Both the position numbers and the translations under genes were made by a program. Under the pieces are notes generated by a model. It was not told where the DNA came from. It worked only from the letters and a program-made list of their open reading frames with translations, and did no database searches. A stretch of 59,317 bases of DNA, taken from assembly GCA_002705565.1 (NCBI GenBank), contig PAHJ01000045.1, positions 1-59,317 on the forward strand. Reading direction: 5' to 3'. Each line of letters starts with the position of its first letter. Positions within the stretch are counted from its first letter, which is position 1. Of the stretch, positions 8,282 to 16,369 are shown piece after piece. Source of the stretch: Geminicoccus sp. Lineage in GTDB: Bacteria > Pseudomonadota > Alphaproteobacteria > UBA7985.

Positions 8282-9276
8282 GCACCCCAGAGCAGCGGCG
8301 TTTGGCCGACACACTTTCCCGCGTCGATAACGAAACCAATTCCAAAATTATGGAATGGGTCTCTTGGCTCGAAACCGAGCGACGCGCCTCACGTCACACC
8401 ATGGACGCTTACCAGCGCGACATGCGGGCGTTTATTGAATTTTTGGGTGATCATGTCGGAGCCGCGCTCACCCGCGACCACTTTGAAAGCCTGTCTGCGC
8501 GCGATATGCGTGCTTGGTTGAGCCATGAGAACGAAGATGGCAAGTCGCCCGCTTCGATCGCCCGTGCTTTGTCTGTTGTGCGCTCCTACTTCCGCTGGAC
8601 CGCGCGCCAGGGTTACATGGAAAACGACGCGGTTCTTTCAATCCGCAACCCAAAGCAGCCGACGGTGGTGCCAAAGGCGCTGACGATCTCCGAAGTGACC
8701 GACCTGTTCAAGGCTTTTGACAGCCTTGCCGACGACAAAACCCGTCGTCCCGGTGACCGGTGGATCGACCTGCGCGACCGCGCCATTCTGATGCTGCTGT
8801 ACGGTTGTGGCCTGCGGATTTCCGAAGCGCTGGAACTGAACACTGACGACATCACCCGCGCCCAGGAAACCGGCGCGCTGACGATCATGGGTAAGGGCAA
8901 CAAGGCGCGTCAGGTTCCATTCCTGAACACCGTTGCCGATGCGATCCAGCAGTACCGTGATGCGTGTCCGTTTGCTGAAGATCCAACCATGCAGCTGTTC
9001 CGCGGTGCCCGCGGCGGCCGGTTGTCGCCTCGCATGATCCAGAAGCGCTTGCAGGAGCTGCGGGTTCGCCTGAACCTGCCAGAAGGCACCACACCGCACG
9101 CTCTGCGTCATTCCTACGCGACCCACCTTCTGGGGAACGGTGCCGATCTGCGCGCCATCCAGGAACTACTGGGCCACTCCGCGCTGTCCACGACACAGCG
9201 TTACACCGATGTTGATACGGAGCGTTTGCTGCAGACCTACCGGGATGCGCATCCGCGTGCGACGGCTCACCAGTAG
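8278..9276 (+). CDS. xerC: Tyrosine recombinase XerC
   Basis: 332 residues with an N-terminal SAM-like DNA-binding domain (WVSWLETERRASRHTMDAYQRDMRAF) and the catalytic domain. Active-site residues are visible: Arg180 (GCGLRISEAL), Lys206 (GKGNKAR), His274 and Arg277 (HALRHSYATHLL), His300 (LLGHSALSTTQRYT) and Tyr309. XerC acts with XerD at dif to resolve chromosome dimers. The partner and dif are not in the window. It is translationally coupled to the DUF484 gene and followed by a strong terminator. Confidence 0.95.
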   Translation: MSTPEQRRLADTLSRVDNETNSKIMEWVSWLETERRASRHTMDAYQRDMRAFIEFLGDHVGAALTRDHFESLSARDMRAWLSHENEDGKSPASIARALSVVRSYFRWTARQGYMENDAVLSIRNPKQPTVVPKALTISEVTDLFKAFDSLADDKTRRPGDRWIDLRDRAILMLLYGCGLRISEALELNTDDITRAQETGALTIMGKGNKARQVPFLNTVADAIQQYRDACPFAEDPTMQLFRGARGGRLSPRMIQKRLQELRVRLNLPEGTTPHALRHSYATHLLGNGADLRAIQELLGHSALSTTQRYTDVDTERLLQTYRDAHPRATAHQ

Positions 9277-9303
9277 TCGCACTAATCCTTCTTCTTCAGA
9301 CTC

Positions 9304-9337
9304 AAGCGGCGTTTCCGATCCGGAACGCCGCTTTTTT
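9304..9337 (+). terminator. Rho-independent terminator after xerC
   Basis: AAGCGGCGTTTCC (9304-9316) pairs with GGAACGCCGCTT (9322-9333), with one unpaired T, and is followed by a T run to 9337. It ends the DUF484-xerC transcript. Confidence 0.85.
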
Positions 9338-9402
9338 CTTGCCTAATTGCAGGCGTAAGGTATCCGGAACGGGGAATTAATTTTTGCACGCCGGGAACCA
9401 AC

Positions 9403-10407
9403 TTGGTGCTTAACACATTGAGACGCATAACAATTTTGGGACTACTGCTCGCGACGGTGTCGTGCGGGAGTTCCGATCTGCCCACGGTGACGCAAGTACC
9501 CTCAGCCGCCTTTTCCGTGGATCGTCAGCACAACCACGAGCTGTCTTCGGCCAAGGACCTTGAATCTTTTGCTGCTACCGGTGCCGAATGCGGGATCGAT
9601 GAGCGCGATGTTGCGACAATGGTTTATCTGCCCAAGGACGGCGAGCTGGGGAACGGGGTTATTGGCTGCTCGGTCATGCGGGCACCGGCCCGCGTACGGG
9701 ATCGGCAGCTGCATCGCCAGCTCTGGACCATCTCCCAAGCCTTGATTCCCGACCAGGATGAAGGTCGGATCGAAAGGGTGATCCTCGCGCAGGACCGCCG
9801 CTCTGATACGCTGGCCTTTGTTGCCTCACTGGATAATCGAGGGCACGCTTGGGAGTACGGTCTGAACCTCGACGCCGTTAATCTCAAGAACAAGGACGTG
9901 TTCGAGGAACTGCTCTCAACGATCATTCATGAATACGCGCACATTCTGTCGCTCAACGACACACAGGTCATATACGACCCGGTTCAGCAGCTGGCCTATG
10001 AAGACCACACCATCTCTGACGTCGTCTACGAGACGATTACCATCAAGGCAGAGCGCAACTGTCTGGGGCAAAGCGGGATTTACGATGGTGACGCTTGCTA
10101 CATGCCCGGCAGCCACATCTTCGAGTTTTTTATGCTGTTCTGGGACGGTTACGGTGACAATGTTTTCGCTGAAGCGGTTGCTGGAGAGGTTTTTGACCAA
10201 AACCCTGATGATTTTGTCAACGATTACGCTGGCTCCGCACCTACAGAGGATTTTGCCGAAACCTTTGCTGCCTGGCTGATGCCAGAGTTGGAAGCTTTTG
10301 AGATCAAAGCGTCCACGGAGGAAAAGTTCCAGTTTTTCAACAGCCGTTCGGAATTACGAAACCTACGGCACCAGATTCTCAGTGGGTTGCAGGCAGTACG
10401 CAATTAA
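9403..10407 (+). CDS. Secreted zinc metallopeptidase-like protein, probable lipoprotein
   Basis: 334 residues. The N-terminus has a hydrophobic signal segment (ITILGLLLATVSCGSS); the cysteine at about 21 suggests a lipoprotein, though the lipobox is weak. A gluzincin-type motif HEYAH occurs at about 176-180 in STIIHEYAHIL, and a later EDFAETFAAW (about 282-291) offers the third ligand glutamate. Four cysteines (about 63, 89, 220, 232) may form disulfides. Start is uncertain: TTG 9403, GTG 9406 or TTG 9418 are all in frame before the signal sequence. It stands alone between the xerC terminator and the convergent ligase gene. Substrate unknown. Confidence 0.7.
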   Translation: MVLNTLRRITILGLLLATVSCGSSDLPTVTQVPSAAFSVDRQHNHELSSAKDLESFAATGAECGIDERDVATMVYLPKDGELGNGVIGCSVMRAPARVRDRQLHRQLWTISQALIPDQDEGRIERVILAQDRRSDTLAFVASLDNRGHAWEYGLNLDAVNLKNKDVFEELLSTIIHEYAHILSLNDTQVIYDPVQQLAYEDHTISDVVYETITIKAERNCLGQSGIYDGDACYMPGSHIFEFFMLFWDGYGDNVFAEAVAGEVFDQNPDDFVNDYAGSAPTEDFAETFAAWLMPELEAFEIKASTEEKFQFFNSRSELRNLRHQILSGLQAVRN

Positions 10408-10468
10408 ACACCGCTTGGCGCACCGGCTGGCAGGGGGGGATGCGTTCTGCCTGGTTACTTGCGGACGA

Positions 10469-12115
10469 CTACCGGGCACGCCTTGCGTCGAGTTGGCGCA
10501 AGACAGCGCGCTGAATTTTCCCGGTGACCGTCATCGGCAACACGTCGATGAAAATGACTTCGCGTGGATATTCGTGTGCGGCGAGCTTGGTCCGGACGTG
10601 GTCTTGCAAAGCGACCTTCAGGGCGTCTGACGCGGTGGTTCTCGGTGCCAGCACAACGTAGGCAACGATGATCTCTCCCCGATCCGTATCCTCACGGCCA
10701 ATGACGCCAGACATTTGTACGGTTTCATGCGTTTGCAGGCATTCTTCGATTTCTGCGGGGCCTATGCGATAGCCAGCCGACGAAATCACGTCGTCATTAC
10801 GCCCTTCAAACCAGAAATAGCCCTCGCGATCGCGATAACCGCGGTCCCCTAGAATGCACCAGTCGCCAATGAACTTTTCGGCAGTTTTTTCGGGTTGGCG
10901 AAAGTATTCGAGGAACAGCACGGGGTCCGGCCGGCGAACGGCGATGTTACCCACCTCACCCGCAGGCAGCACGACGCCTTCATCATCCACCACAGCGACA
11001 TAGTGACCGGGTACAGTGCGCCCCATGAAACCGGGCTTGATGTCCATAATCTCATGACAGTTGGAGATCACGAGATTGACCTCAGTCTGACCATAGAACT
11101 CATTGACCGGCCGGCCAAAAACAGTTCGAGACCACTCTTGCATAGGCGCGCCCAGCCGCTCGCCGCCGCTGCCAACGGAGCGCAGGTTAACGCCGTGAAC
11201 TGGGCGGTCCACGGCCTTCGCCATAAATTTCAGCGCCGTGGGTGGTAGGAACGCGTTTCGAACGCGGTGGCGGGCGAGCAAGTCGAAGGCCGCTTCGGGA
11301 TCAAACTTGGCAAAGCGGCGCGCGACCACCGGAATACCGTAGTAAAGCCCCGGCAGGAGAACATCCAGCAACCCACCGATCCACGACCAGTCCGCAGGTG
11401 TCCAGAATCGATCACCGGCCTGCGGCATGAAGTTTTGCGGCATTTCCACGCCAGGCAAGTGCCCCAACAGCACTCTGTGCGCATGGACAGCGCCCTTGGG
11501 CGGACCTTCTGTCCCACTGGTGAAAATGATCATTGCCCGGTCTTCTGCGCGTGTCTGCAAGGCCGCGAACTGATCCTTTGCCGGGTAGACAAAATCATTC
11601 CAACTGACCGCGTGGTCAGAAGGGCCATCAATGGAAACAACCGTATTCAGGGCCGGCAGCTCGTCGCGGTTGACCGCTGCGGCGCCGGTTTCATTGGTGA
11701 TCAGAACCCGCGCCTCGGCGGAGCGCAGGCGAAACGTTAGTGCATCGTGGGCAAACAATTCGAACAGCGGGATGGTGACCAGCCCCGCCTTGAGTGCGCC
11801 CAGGTGTGCAGCGGCGGTTTCAACGCGTTGCGGCAGGTGGATTCCCACCCGGTCGCCAACCCGAGCACCGCTGGCGATTAGCGCATTGGCGAAGCGGTTG
11901 GCCAGACGATCCAGCGCCAAAAAGCTCCACTCTCGGACAGACCCGTTTTCCTGCTCATCAATGATCGCCAAGCGGTCCGGGTCATGCTTTGCCCAAAAAC
12001 CACAAGCCGCTTCACCGATGTTGAAGAACTCCGGGATATTCCACTCAAAGGAACGCACCAAATCCCGGTAGGGTTGGGGGTGTAGAAGCGCTCGATTAAG
12101 GGACGGACCAGACAT
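10469..12115 (-). CDS. AMP-dependent acyl-CoA synthetase / ligase
   Basis: 548 residues of the ANL superfamily. The P-loop-like motif TSGTEGPPKG is at about 199-208, then FYGQTE, the hinge region GDRGYRDREGYFWFEGRNDD, and the C-terminal catalytic Lys in VTGKIQR (about 535). It activates a carboxylate to its CoA thioester using ATP. Resemblance is to acetyl-CoA synthetase-like and medium-chain ligases; the exact acid cannot be read. It follows livF on the same strand, with a terminator between them, so it may be co-regulated with the importer and activate the imported acid. Confidence 0.87.
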   Translation of the reverse strand: MSGPSLNRALLHPQPYRDLVRSFEWNIPEFFNIGEAACGFWAKHDPDRLAIIDEQENGSVREWSFLALDRLANRFANALIASGARVGDRVGIHLPQRVETAAAHLGALKAGLVTIPLFELFAHDALTFRLRSAEARVLITNETGAAAVNRDELPALNTVVSIDGPSDHAVSWNDFVYPAKDQFAALQTRAEDRAMIIFTSGTEGPPKGAVHAHRVLLGHLPGVEMPQNFMPQAGDRFWTPADWSWIGGLLDVLLPGLYYGIPVVARRFAKFDPEAAFDLLARHRVRNAFLPPTALKFMAKAVDRPVHGVNLRSVGSGGERLGAPMQEWSRTVFGRPVNEFYGQTEVNLVISNCHEIMDIKPGFMGRTVPGHYVAVVDDEGVVLPAGEVGNIAVRRPDPVLFLEYFRQPEKTAEKFIGDWCILGDRGYRDREGYFWFEGRNDDVISSAGYRIGPAEIEECLQTHETVQMSGVIGREDTDRGEIIVAYVVLAPRTTASDALKVALQDHVRTKLAAHEYPREVIFIDVLPMTVTGKIQRAVLRQLDARRAR

Positions 12116-12185
12116 ACCGCCCTTATAGGCGAGATTGGGTCAAGCCGGTAGGGGGCGTGGCGCCTTTGTCCACTTTGATGGCTGC

Positions 12186-12220
12186 AAAAAAAATCCCCCG
12201 CAGCTGGTGCAGCGGGGGAT
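12186..12220 (-). terminator. Rho-independent terminator after livF
   Basis: A 9-bp perfect stem (ATCCCCCGC 12193-12201 with its complement 12212-12220) is followed on the minus strand by a run of T (A run at 12186-12193 on the given strand). It separates the importer operon from the acyl-CoA ligase gene. Confidence 0.8.
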
Positions 12221-12245
12221 CTTTGGCGGCATCAAGGGCCGGGGG

Positions 12246-12947
12246 TCAGACTTCCAGCCATTCCTGGCGAATGTCGTCGTTGTTCATCAGCTCTTCCGGC
12301 GTGCCTTCGTACACGATCTGGCCGTGCCCCATGACGTAAACCCGTTTGGAGATTTTCAAGGCGATGGTGAGCTTTTGTTCAACCAGTAAAATCGCGATCT
12401 GACGACGGGCGATTTCTTCGAGCAGGTCGGCGACGCGCTGACACATTTGTGGGGAAAGCCCCTCGGTCGGCTCATCGATCATGACCACGTCCGGGTCGCC
12501 CATCAACGTCCGTGCCATGGTCAGCATTTGCTGCTCACCACCGGAAAGGGCTGCTGCGTCCACGTCCTGACGCTCTCGCAGGTTGGGGAAGAGTTCATAA
12601 AAGTCTTCCTCAGACCATCGCGACGCTCCCTGACCGGGCTTAACGCCAAGGTTCAGGTTTTGCTTCACGGTCAAACCGGGGAACACGTCACGGTTTTCCG
12701 GGACGTAGCCGATGCCAGACTGCGCGATCTGGTGCGGAGCCAAGCCTGCGATTTCCTTACCTCGGAAGGTAATGGAACCCTTTGGCGGAACCTCGCCCAT
12801 GATCGATTTACACGTCGTTGAGCGGCCAACACCGTTACGACCCAGCAAGGAGACAATCTCGCCTTCATCGATGGACATGTTCACACCCTGCAGGATGTGA
12901 GACTTGCCGTAGTAGGCGTTGAGTTGGTTGACGTTCAGAAGTGCCAT
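12246..12947 (-). CDS. livF: ABC transporter ATP-binding protein, LivF type, with altered Walker A
   Basis: 233 residues, one ABC domain. The start MALLNVNQLNAYYGK at 12947 was chosen over a longer frame because it matches the family start and lies two bases after the livG stop. Signature LSGGEQQML, Walker B VVMIDEPTEGLS and the H-loop equivalent LLVEQ are present. The Walker A reads GRNGVGRST: the invariant lysine is Arg42, encoded by CGC. LivF-type proteins energise import of branched-chain amino acids or related acids. With LivG carrying a normal Walker A, the dimer may hydrolyse ATP asymmetrically, or arginine may substitute. Confidence 0.9.
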   Translation of the reverse strand: MALLNVNQLNAYYGKSHILQGVNMSIDEGEIVSLLGRNGVGRSTTCKSIMGEVPPKGSITFRGKEIAGLAPHQIAQSGIGYVPENRDVFPGLTVKQNLNLGVKPGQGASRWSEEDFYELFPNLRERQDVDAAALSGGEQQMLTMARTLMGDPDVVMIDEPTEGLSPQMCQRVADLLEEIARRQIAILLVEQKLTIALKISKRVYVMGHGQIVYEGTPEELMNNDDIRQEWLEV

Positions 12948-12948
12948 T

Positions 12949-13755
12949 CTAGTGCTCCTCTTCCAATGCTGCGCCCAAGTAGGCTTCTTGCACGGCCCGG
13001 CTTTCGCGGACTTTCTCTGGCGTGTCACAGGCGATGATCTCGCCGTATACCAGCACCGAGATGCGGTCTGCGAGGTTGAAGACAACGGACATGTCGTGCT
13101 CAACCATCACCAGCGTTTTGCCCTCGGTCACCCGTTCGATCAGGCCAACGATTTGCGCGGTTTCCGAAGAGGACATGCCGGCGGTTGGCTCATCGAGCAT
13201 AATGACGTCGTTGTCGCCGGCAATCGTAATGCCGATCTCCAAAGCGCGTTGCTCGGCGTAGGACAAAACCCCCGCAGACGTGTGCATTCGTGCTTCCAGA
13301 CCGATGTCGTAGACGATCTGTGCGGCTTCATCGTTGAGGGCTTTTTCAAAGCCCAGCAGTCGCCAGAACGAGTAGCGATAGCCCCGAGCCCACAGCAGGC
13401 CACAGCGCACATTCTCAAACACCGACATGTTACCGAAGATGTTTGTGATCTGGAACGACCGTGACAGTCCCATGCGAGAGATCTCGTAGGGACGCTTTTG
13501 CGTAACGTCTTCGCCGTTGACGAAAACATTGCCTGCGGACTTGCTGTACTTGCCGGTGATCAGGTGGAAAAGCGTGGACTTCCCCGCACCGTTCGGGCCA
13601 ATGATCGCATGACGTTCACCTTTTTCGATTTCCAGATCAACGCCATGAATGACTTTGATCCGGCCAAAGGCTTTTTCCACGCCCTGCAGTGCGATCGCGG
13701 CATTGGCGGAAGGCTGAGGTGCCGCTTGGGTTTGCTGTACGAGTGCTTCACTCAT
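12949..13755 (-). CDS. livG: ABC transporter ATP-binding protein, LivG type
   Basis: 268 residues. Normal Walker A GPNGAGKST (about 53-61), a LSYAEQRALEIG signature in place of LSGGQ (usual for LivG), Walker B VIMLDEPTAGMS and the H-loop VEHDM are visible. The N-terminal ~20 residues are low-complexity (Q, A, P). It would pair with LivF on the inner face of the membrane. The start overlaps the livM stop by four bases and the stop lies one base before livF, so all are one transcript. Confidence 0.93.
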   Translation of the reverse strand: MSEALVQQTQAAPQPSANAAIALQGVEKAFGRIKVIHGVDLEIEKGERHAIIGPNGAGKSTLFHLITGKYSKSAGNVFVNGEDVTQKRPYEISRMGLSRSFQITNIFGNMSVFENVRCGLLWARGYRYSFWRLLGFEKALNDEAAQIVYDIGLEARMHTSAGVLSYAEQRALEIGITIAGDNDVIMLDEPTAGMSSSETAQIVGLIERVTEGKTLVMVEHDMSVVFNLADRISVLVYGEIIACDTPEKVRESRAVQEAYLGAALEEEH

Positions 13756-15113
13756 CTCGCATCTCCTGTTTCACGGGCTTGATCCCAGGCTTCACTGACC
13801 TGTTTGCGGATCAAGAACAACCCAACCAAACCAGCAAGCATGACCGCACCGGACCAAATCCAGCTAAAGGCCACACTGGTGTCGATCGAGAACAAATCGA
13901 GCGGGTGTGCATTCGGGGCGCTGGAACCGGCGATTTGCACGTGGTGCATCATTTCTGCGATCACAACCAAGCCGAAGATCGTCACCATCGATGCAATCAA
14001 TGCTGCCCCATAGGGTATGAGCAGTTTTCGCCATCGTTTGACAAAAGCGACGTGCATCATAATGATGCCCGCTACGCCTTGCGGTGCAAACATCACCATT
14101 ATCAAAAAGATGATACCAAGGTACAGCTCGTATAGTGTTGTGGGCAGGACTTGCGCGAAGAACTGGTAAATCAGGGCGCCCAGAATGGGCCCAATGAAGA
14201 AGCCAGCACCGCCCACAAACACGGCCATCAGCGCCACGCCCGAGTAGAAGTTGGAGAGGTCAGACTGAGTAGTGCTCTCAAACGCCAAAGCGGACATACC
14301 CCCAGCAACACCGGCGAAGAAGCCTGCGCCGATAAAGACGAGGTAACGCACCGAGCGCATGGAGTAACCGATGAATTCGATCCGTTCTTCATTGTCGCGC
14401 ACAGCATTGGACAGTCGTCCTGCGGGCGTCCGGGAGAACAGGAAGATCAAGATCACGGCAATTAGGAACCAAAAGGCGATGATCAAGTAGATCGTGTCGT
14501 TCTTGTAGAACCACAGATCCGTTTCCCCGATAAACGGGATGATAAAGGGGTGCTCATCGCGGGTGAAGGACTTGCCTTCCTCACCGCCGAGGGAGTTTTT
14601 GAACACAGCAGCAGCAGAGTAGGCGAGCTGCCCCAGTCCCAAGGAGATCATCGCAAACACGGTTCCTGCACGGCGCGTCGAAAACGAGCCGAGGATGATC
14701 GCTAAGATAACGCCCATCAAACCGCCAAACAGCGGTAGAAACGGCGCCATATTAAAGCCTGGAAGCCCAAAAGGCGCATCGAAGAAGTAGGCCATGTAGA
14801 CCACCGCATACCCCCCGAAGCCATAGTACACCGCGTGTCCAAAGGACAGCATGCCCCCTTGTCCCAACAACATATTGTAGGACATGGCAAACAGTATGAT
14901 GGCCAGTGACTGGGACAGCAGCGTGTGGGTCGGTACTGGCAGGAAGCCAAAGACCAATTCACCGCCGCTGAAGTAGCCGCCGATCAGGATCAGAGCCAGC
15001 ATCGCAAACATGAACACCTGCACGCCGACGGGCAGGCCCGCCGGGGTGAACCGAATGTTCTTTTTGCGAACGTCAAGCGCGTTGATGTAGGTGCGTTCAG
15101 ATGTTGTCGTCAT
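13752..15113 (-). CDS. livM: Branched-chain-type ABC permease LivM, with C-terminal extension
   Basis: 453 residues, many transmembrane helices; the LivM motif NMLLGQGGMLSFGHAVYYGFGGY is clear. The ATG at 15113 was chosen because it is just after the livH stop at 15115. The protein is longer than usual LivM (about 320-420): beyond the conserved core end (MMHVAFVKRW) two extra hydrophobic segments follow (about 375-400 and 420-442). It forms the translocation channel with LivH. The extension, together with the LivH insertion, marks a distinct subfamily whose substrate may not be leucine, isoleucine or valine. Confidence 0.92.
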   Translation of the reverse strand: MTTTSERTYINALDVRKKNIRFTPAGLPVGVQVFMFAMLALILIGGYFSGGELVFGFLPVPTHTLLSQSLAIILFAMSYNMLLGQGGMLSFGHAVYYGFGGYAVVYMAYFFDAPFGLPGFNMAPFLPLFGGLMGVILAIILGSFSTRRAGTVFAMISLGLGQLAYSAAAVFKNSLGGEEGKSFTRDEHPFIIPFIGETDLWFYKNDTIYLIIAFWFLIAVILIFLFSRTPAGRLSNAVRDNEERIEFIGYSMRSVRYLVFIGAGFFAGVAGGMSALAFESTTQSDLSNFYSGVALMAVFVGGAGFFIGPILGALIYQFFAQVLPTTLYELYLGIIFLIMVMFAPQGVAGIIMMHVAFVKRWRKLLIPYGAALIASMVTIFGLVVIAEMMHHVQIAGSSAPNAHPLDLFSIDTSVAFSWIWSGAVMLAGLVGLFLIRKQVSEAWDQARETGDAR

Positions 15114-15114
15114 T

Positions 15115-16113
15115 TTAGCTCTCCCGCTTTCCAAGAAGACCCTGAGGTCGGAAAATTAGGATGAGAACCATCAGCAGGTAAGGGAACAAGGCTCCGACTT
15201 GCTTGGTCGACATCATGATGAGATCACCAACCATCAGGCGACGCAGCTCGTAGGTTGGGCGCTCCAGCAGGGACCATTCGATTCCCAGTAAGTTGGCAAC
15301 CGCTTCCATGATGCTAATGACGCTCAATTGGCTGGCGTCAAACATGGTTGTTAGGACACCAATAATCAGCGAAGCGAACAGCGCACCGCTCAAAGAGCCT
15401 AGACCCCCAACAACGATAATTACGAAGATGATGGGCCCAAGTCGCGCGGCAGCGCCTGGCTGTAAGGCGTCAGTTGGCAGAGCAATCACACCCGCCAGCG
15501 CCGCCAGCGCGGTGCCGACACCAAACACAGCCATAAAGATCAGCGGCACGTTGTGACCGAGGTTCGATACCGTGTTCGGGTGGGTCAGTGCAGCTTGAAT
15601 GATCATACCGACACGCGTTCGCGTCAGCAGCAGGTAGAGGCCGATGAAGATCGATATCGACACGACAATCATAAAGGCGCGGAAAGAGCCAAAGGTCTGG
15701 TCGCCGATGGTAAACAATGGGCCTTTTAGAAGCTCGGGTACGGCGTAAGGTTTGGTATCGTTACCGAAAACCAGTTTGACGAATTCCTGGACCAGGAAAG
15801 CGAGGCCAAAGGTGAAGATCAATTCGGCCACGTGACCGAATTTGTGAACCTGACGCAAGCCAAACCGCTCGACCACCATACCTATGGCACCAATCACCAG
15901 CGGCACGACGGGCAGGGCGACCCAGAAGGACAGGCCCCATTCTTGGGCGATGATGTAGGCGAAATAACCTCCCAGCATGAAGAAGCTGGCGTGCGCGAAG
16001 TTCAGCACGCCCATCATCGAGAAGATGAGAGTGAGACCCGCTGACACAAGGAAGAAGTAAAGTCCTCGCGCTACACCGTCGAGCAGTGTGACGGTAATAA
16101 ACCCCCAATCCAT
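15115..16113 (-). CDS. livH: Branched-chain-type ABC permease LivH
   Basis: 332 residues of transmembrane permease with LivH hallmarks: AGLTLIFSMMGVLNFAHASFFMLGGY near the N-terminus and VVGGLGSLSGALFASLIIGVL. It is about 35 residues longer than typical LivH owing to a segment rich in E, R and M (about 272-305) before the last helix, which ends FRPQGLLGKRES. It has AAGGA before its ATG. Separated from livK by 256 bases containing a terminator, so the permease/ATPase genes are probably expressed at a lower level than the binding protein. Confidence 0.92.
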   Translation of the reverse strand: MDWGFITVTLLDGVARGLYFFLVSAGLTLIFSMMGVLNFAHASFFMLGGYFAYIIAQEWGLSFWVALPVVPLVIGAIGMVVERFGLRQVHKFGHVAELIFTFGLAFLVQEFVKLVFGNDTKPYAVPELLKGPLFTIGDQTFGSFRAFMIVVSISIFIGLYLLLTRTRVGMIIQAALTHPNTVSNLGHNVPLIFMAVFGVGTALAALAGVIALPTDALQPGAAARLGPIIFVIIVVGGLGSLSGALFASLIIGVLTTMFDASQLSVISIMEAVANLLGIEWSLLERPTYELRRLMVGDLIMMSTKQVGALFPYLLMVLILIFRPQGLLGKRES

Positions 16114-16285
16114 GAGGCTTTTTCCTTATCGCTTTGTCGGCACTCCAGCGCCCCTTAGCGTGCGGCTGAAGGATGGCGGATGCTGTGCCAGACAGGTTGT
16201 TTCCCGTGTGCCCGCGCACCGCAGTGGGCAGCTCAGTTGTTGCTTTGACCGGGAATCGCCAGAGCGCACACTGCGTTTCATGGCG

Positions 16286-16323
16286 AAAAAAAAAGGGTGG
16301 TATCCATTTATAAGACACCACCC
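16286..16323 (-). terminator. Terminator / attenuator between livK and livH
   Basis: GGGTGGT (16295-16301) pairs with ACCACCC (16317-16323), extended by an inner TC/GA pair after a mismatch. On the minus strand the stem is followed by nine T. Partial read-through would give high binding protein and lower permease levels, as is usual for ABC importers. Confidence 0.75.
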
Positions 16324-16369
16324 CTGTGGACAATCCTCAGGCATAGAGACCTGAAGTTTCAATACGAAA

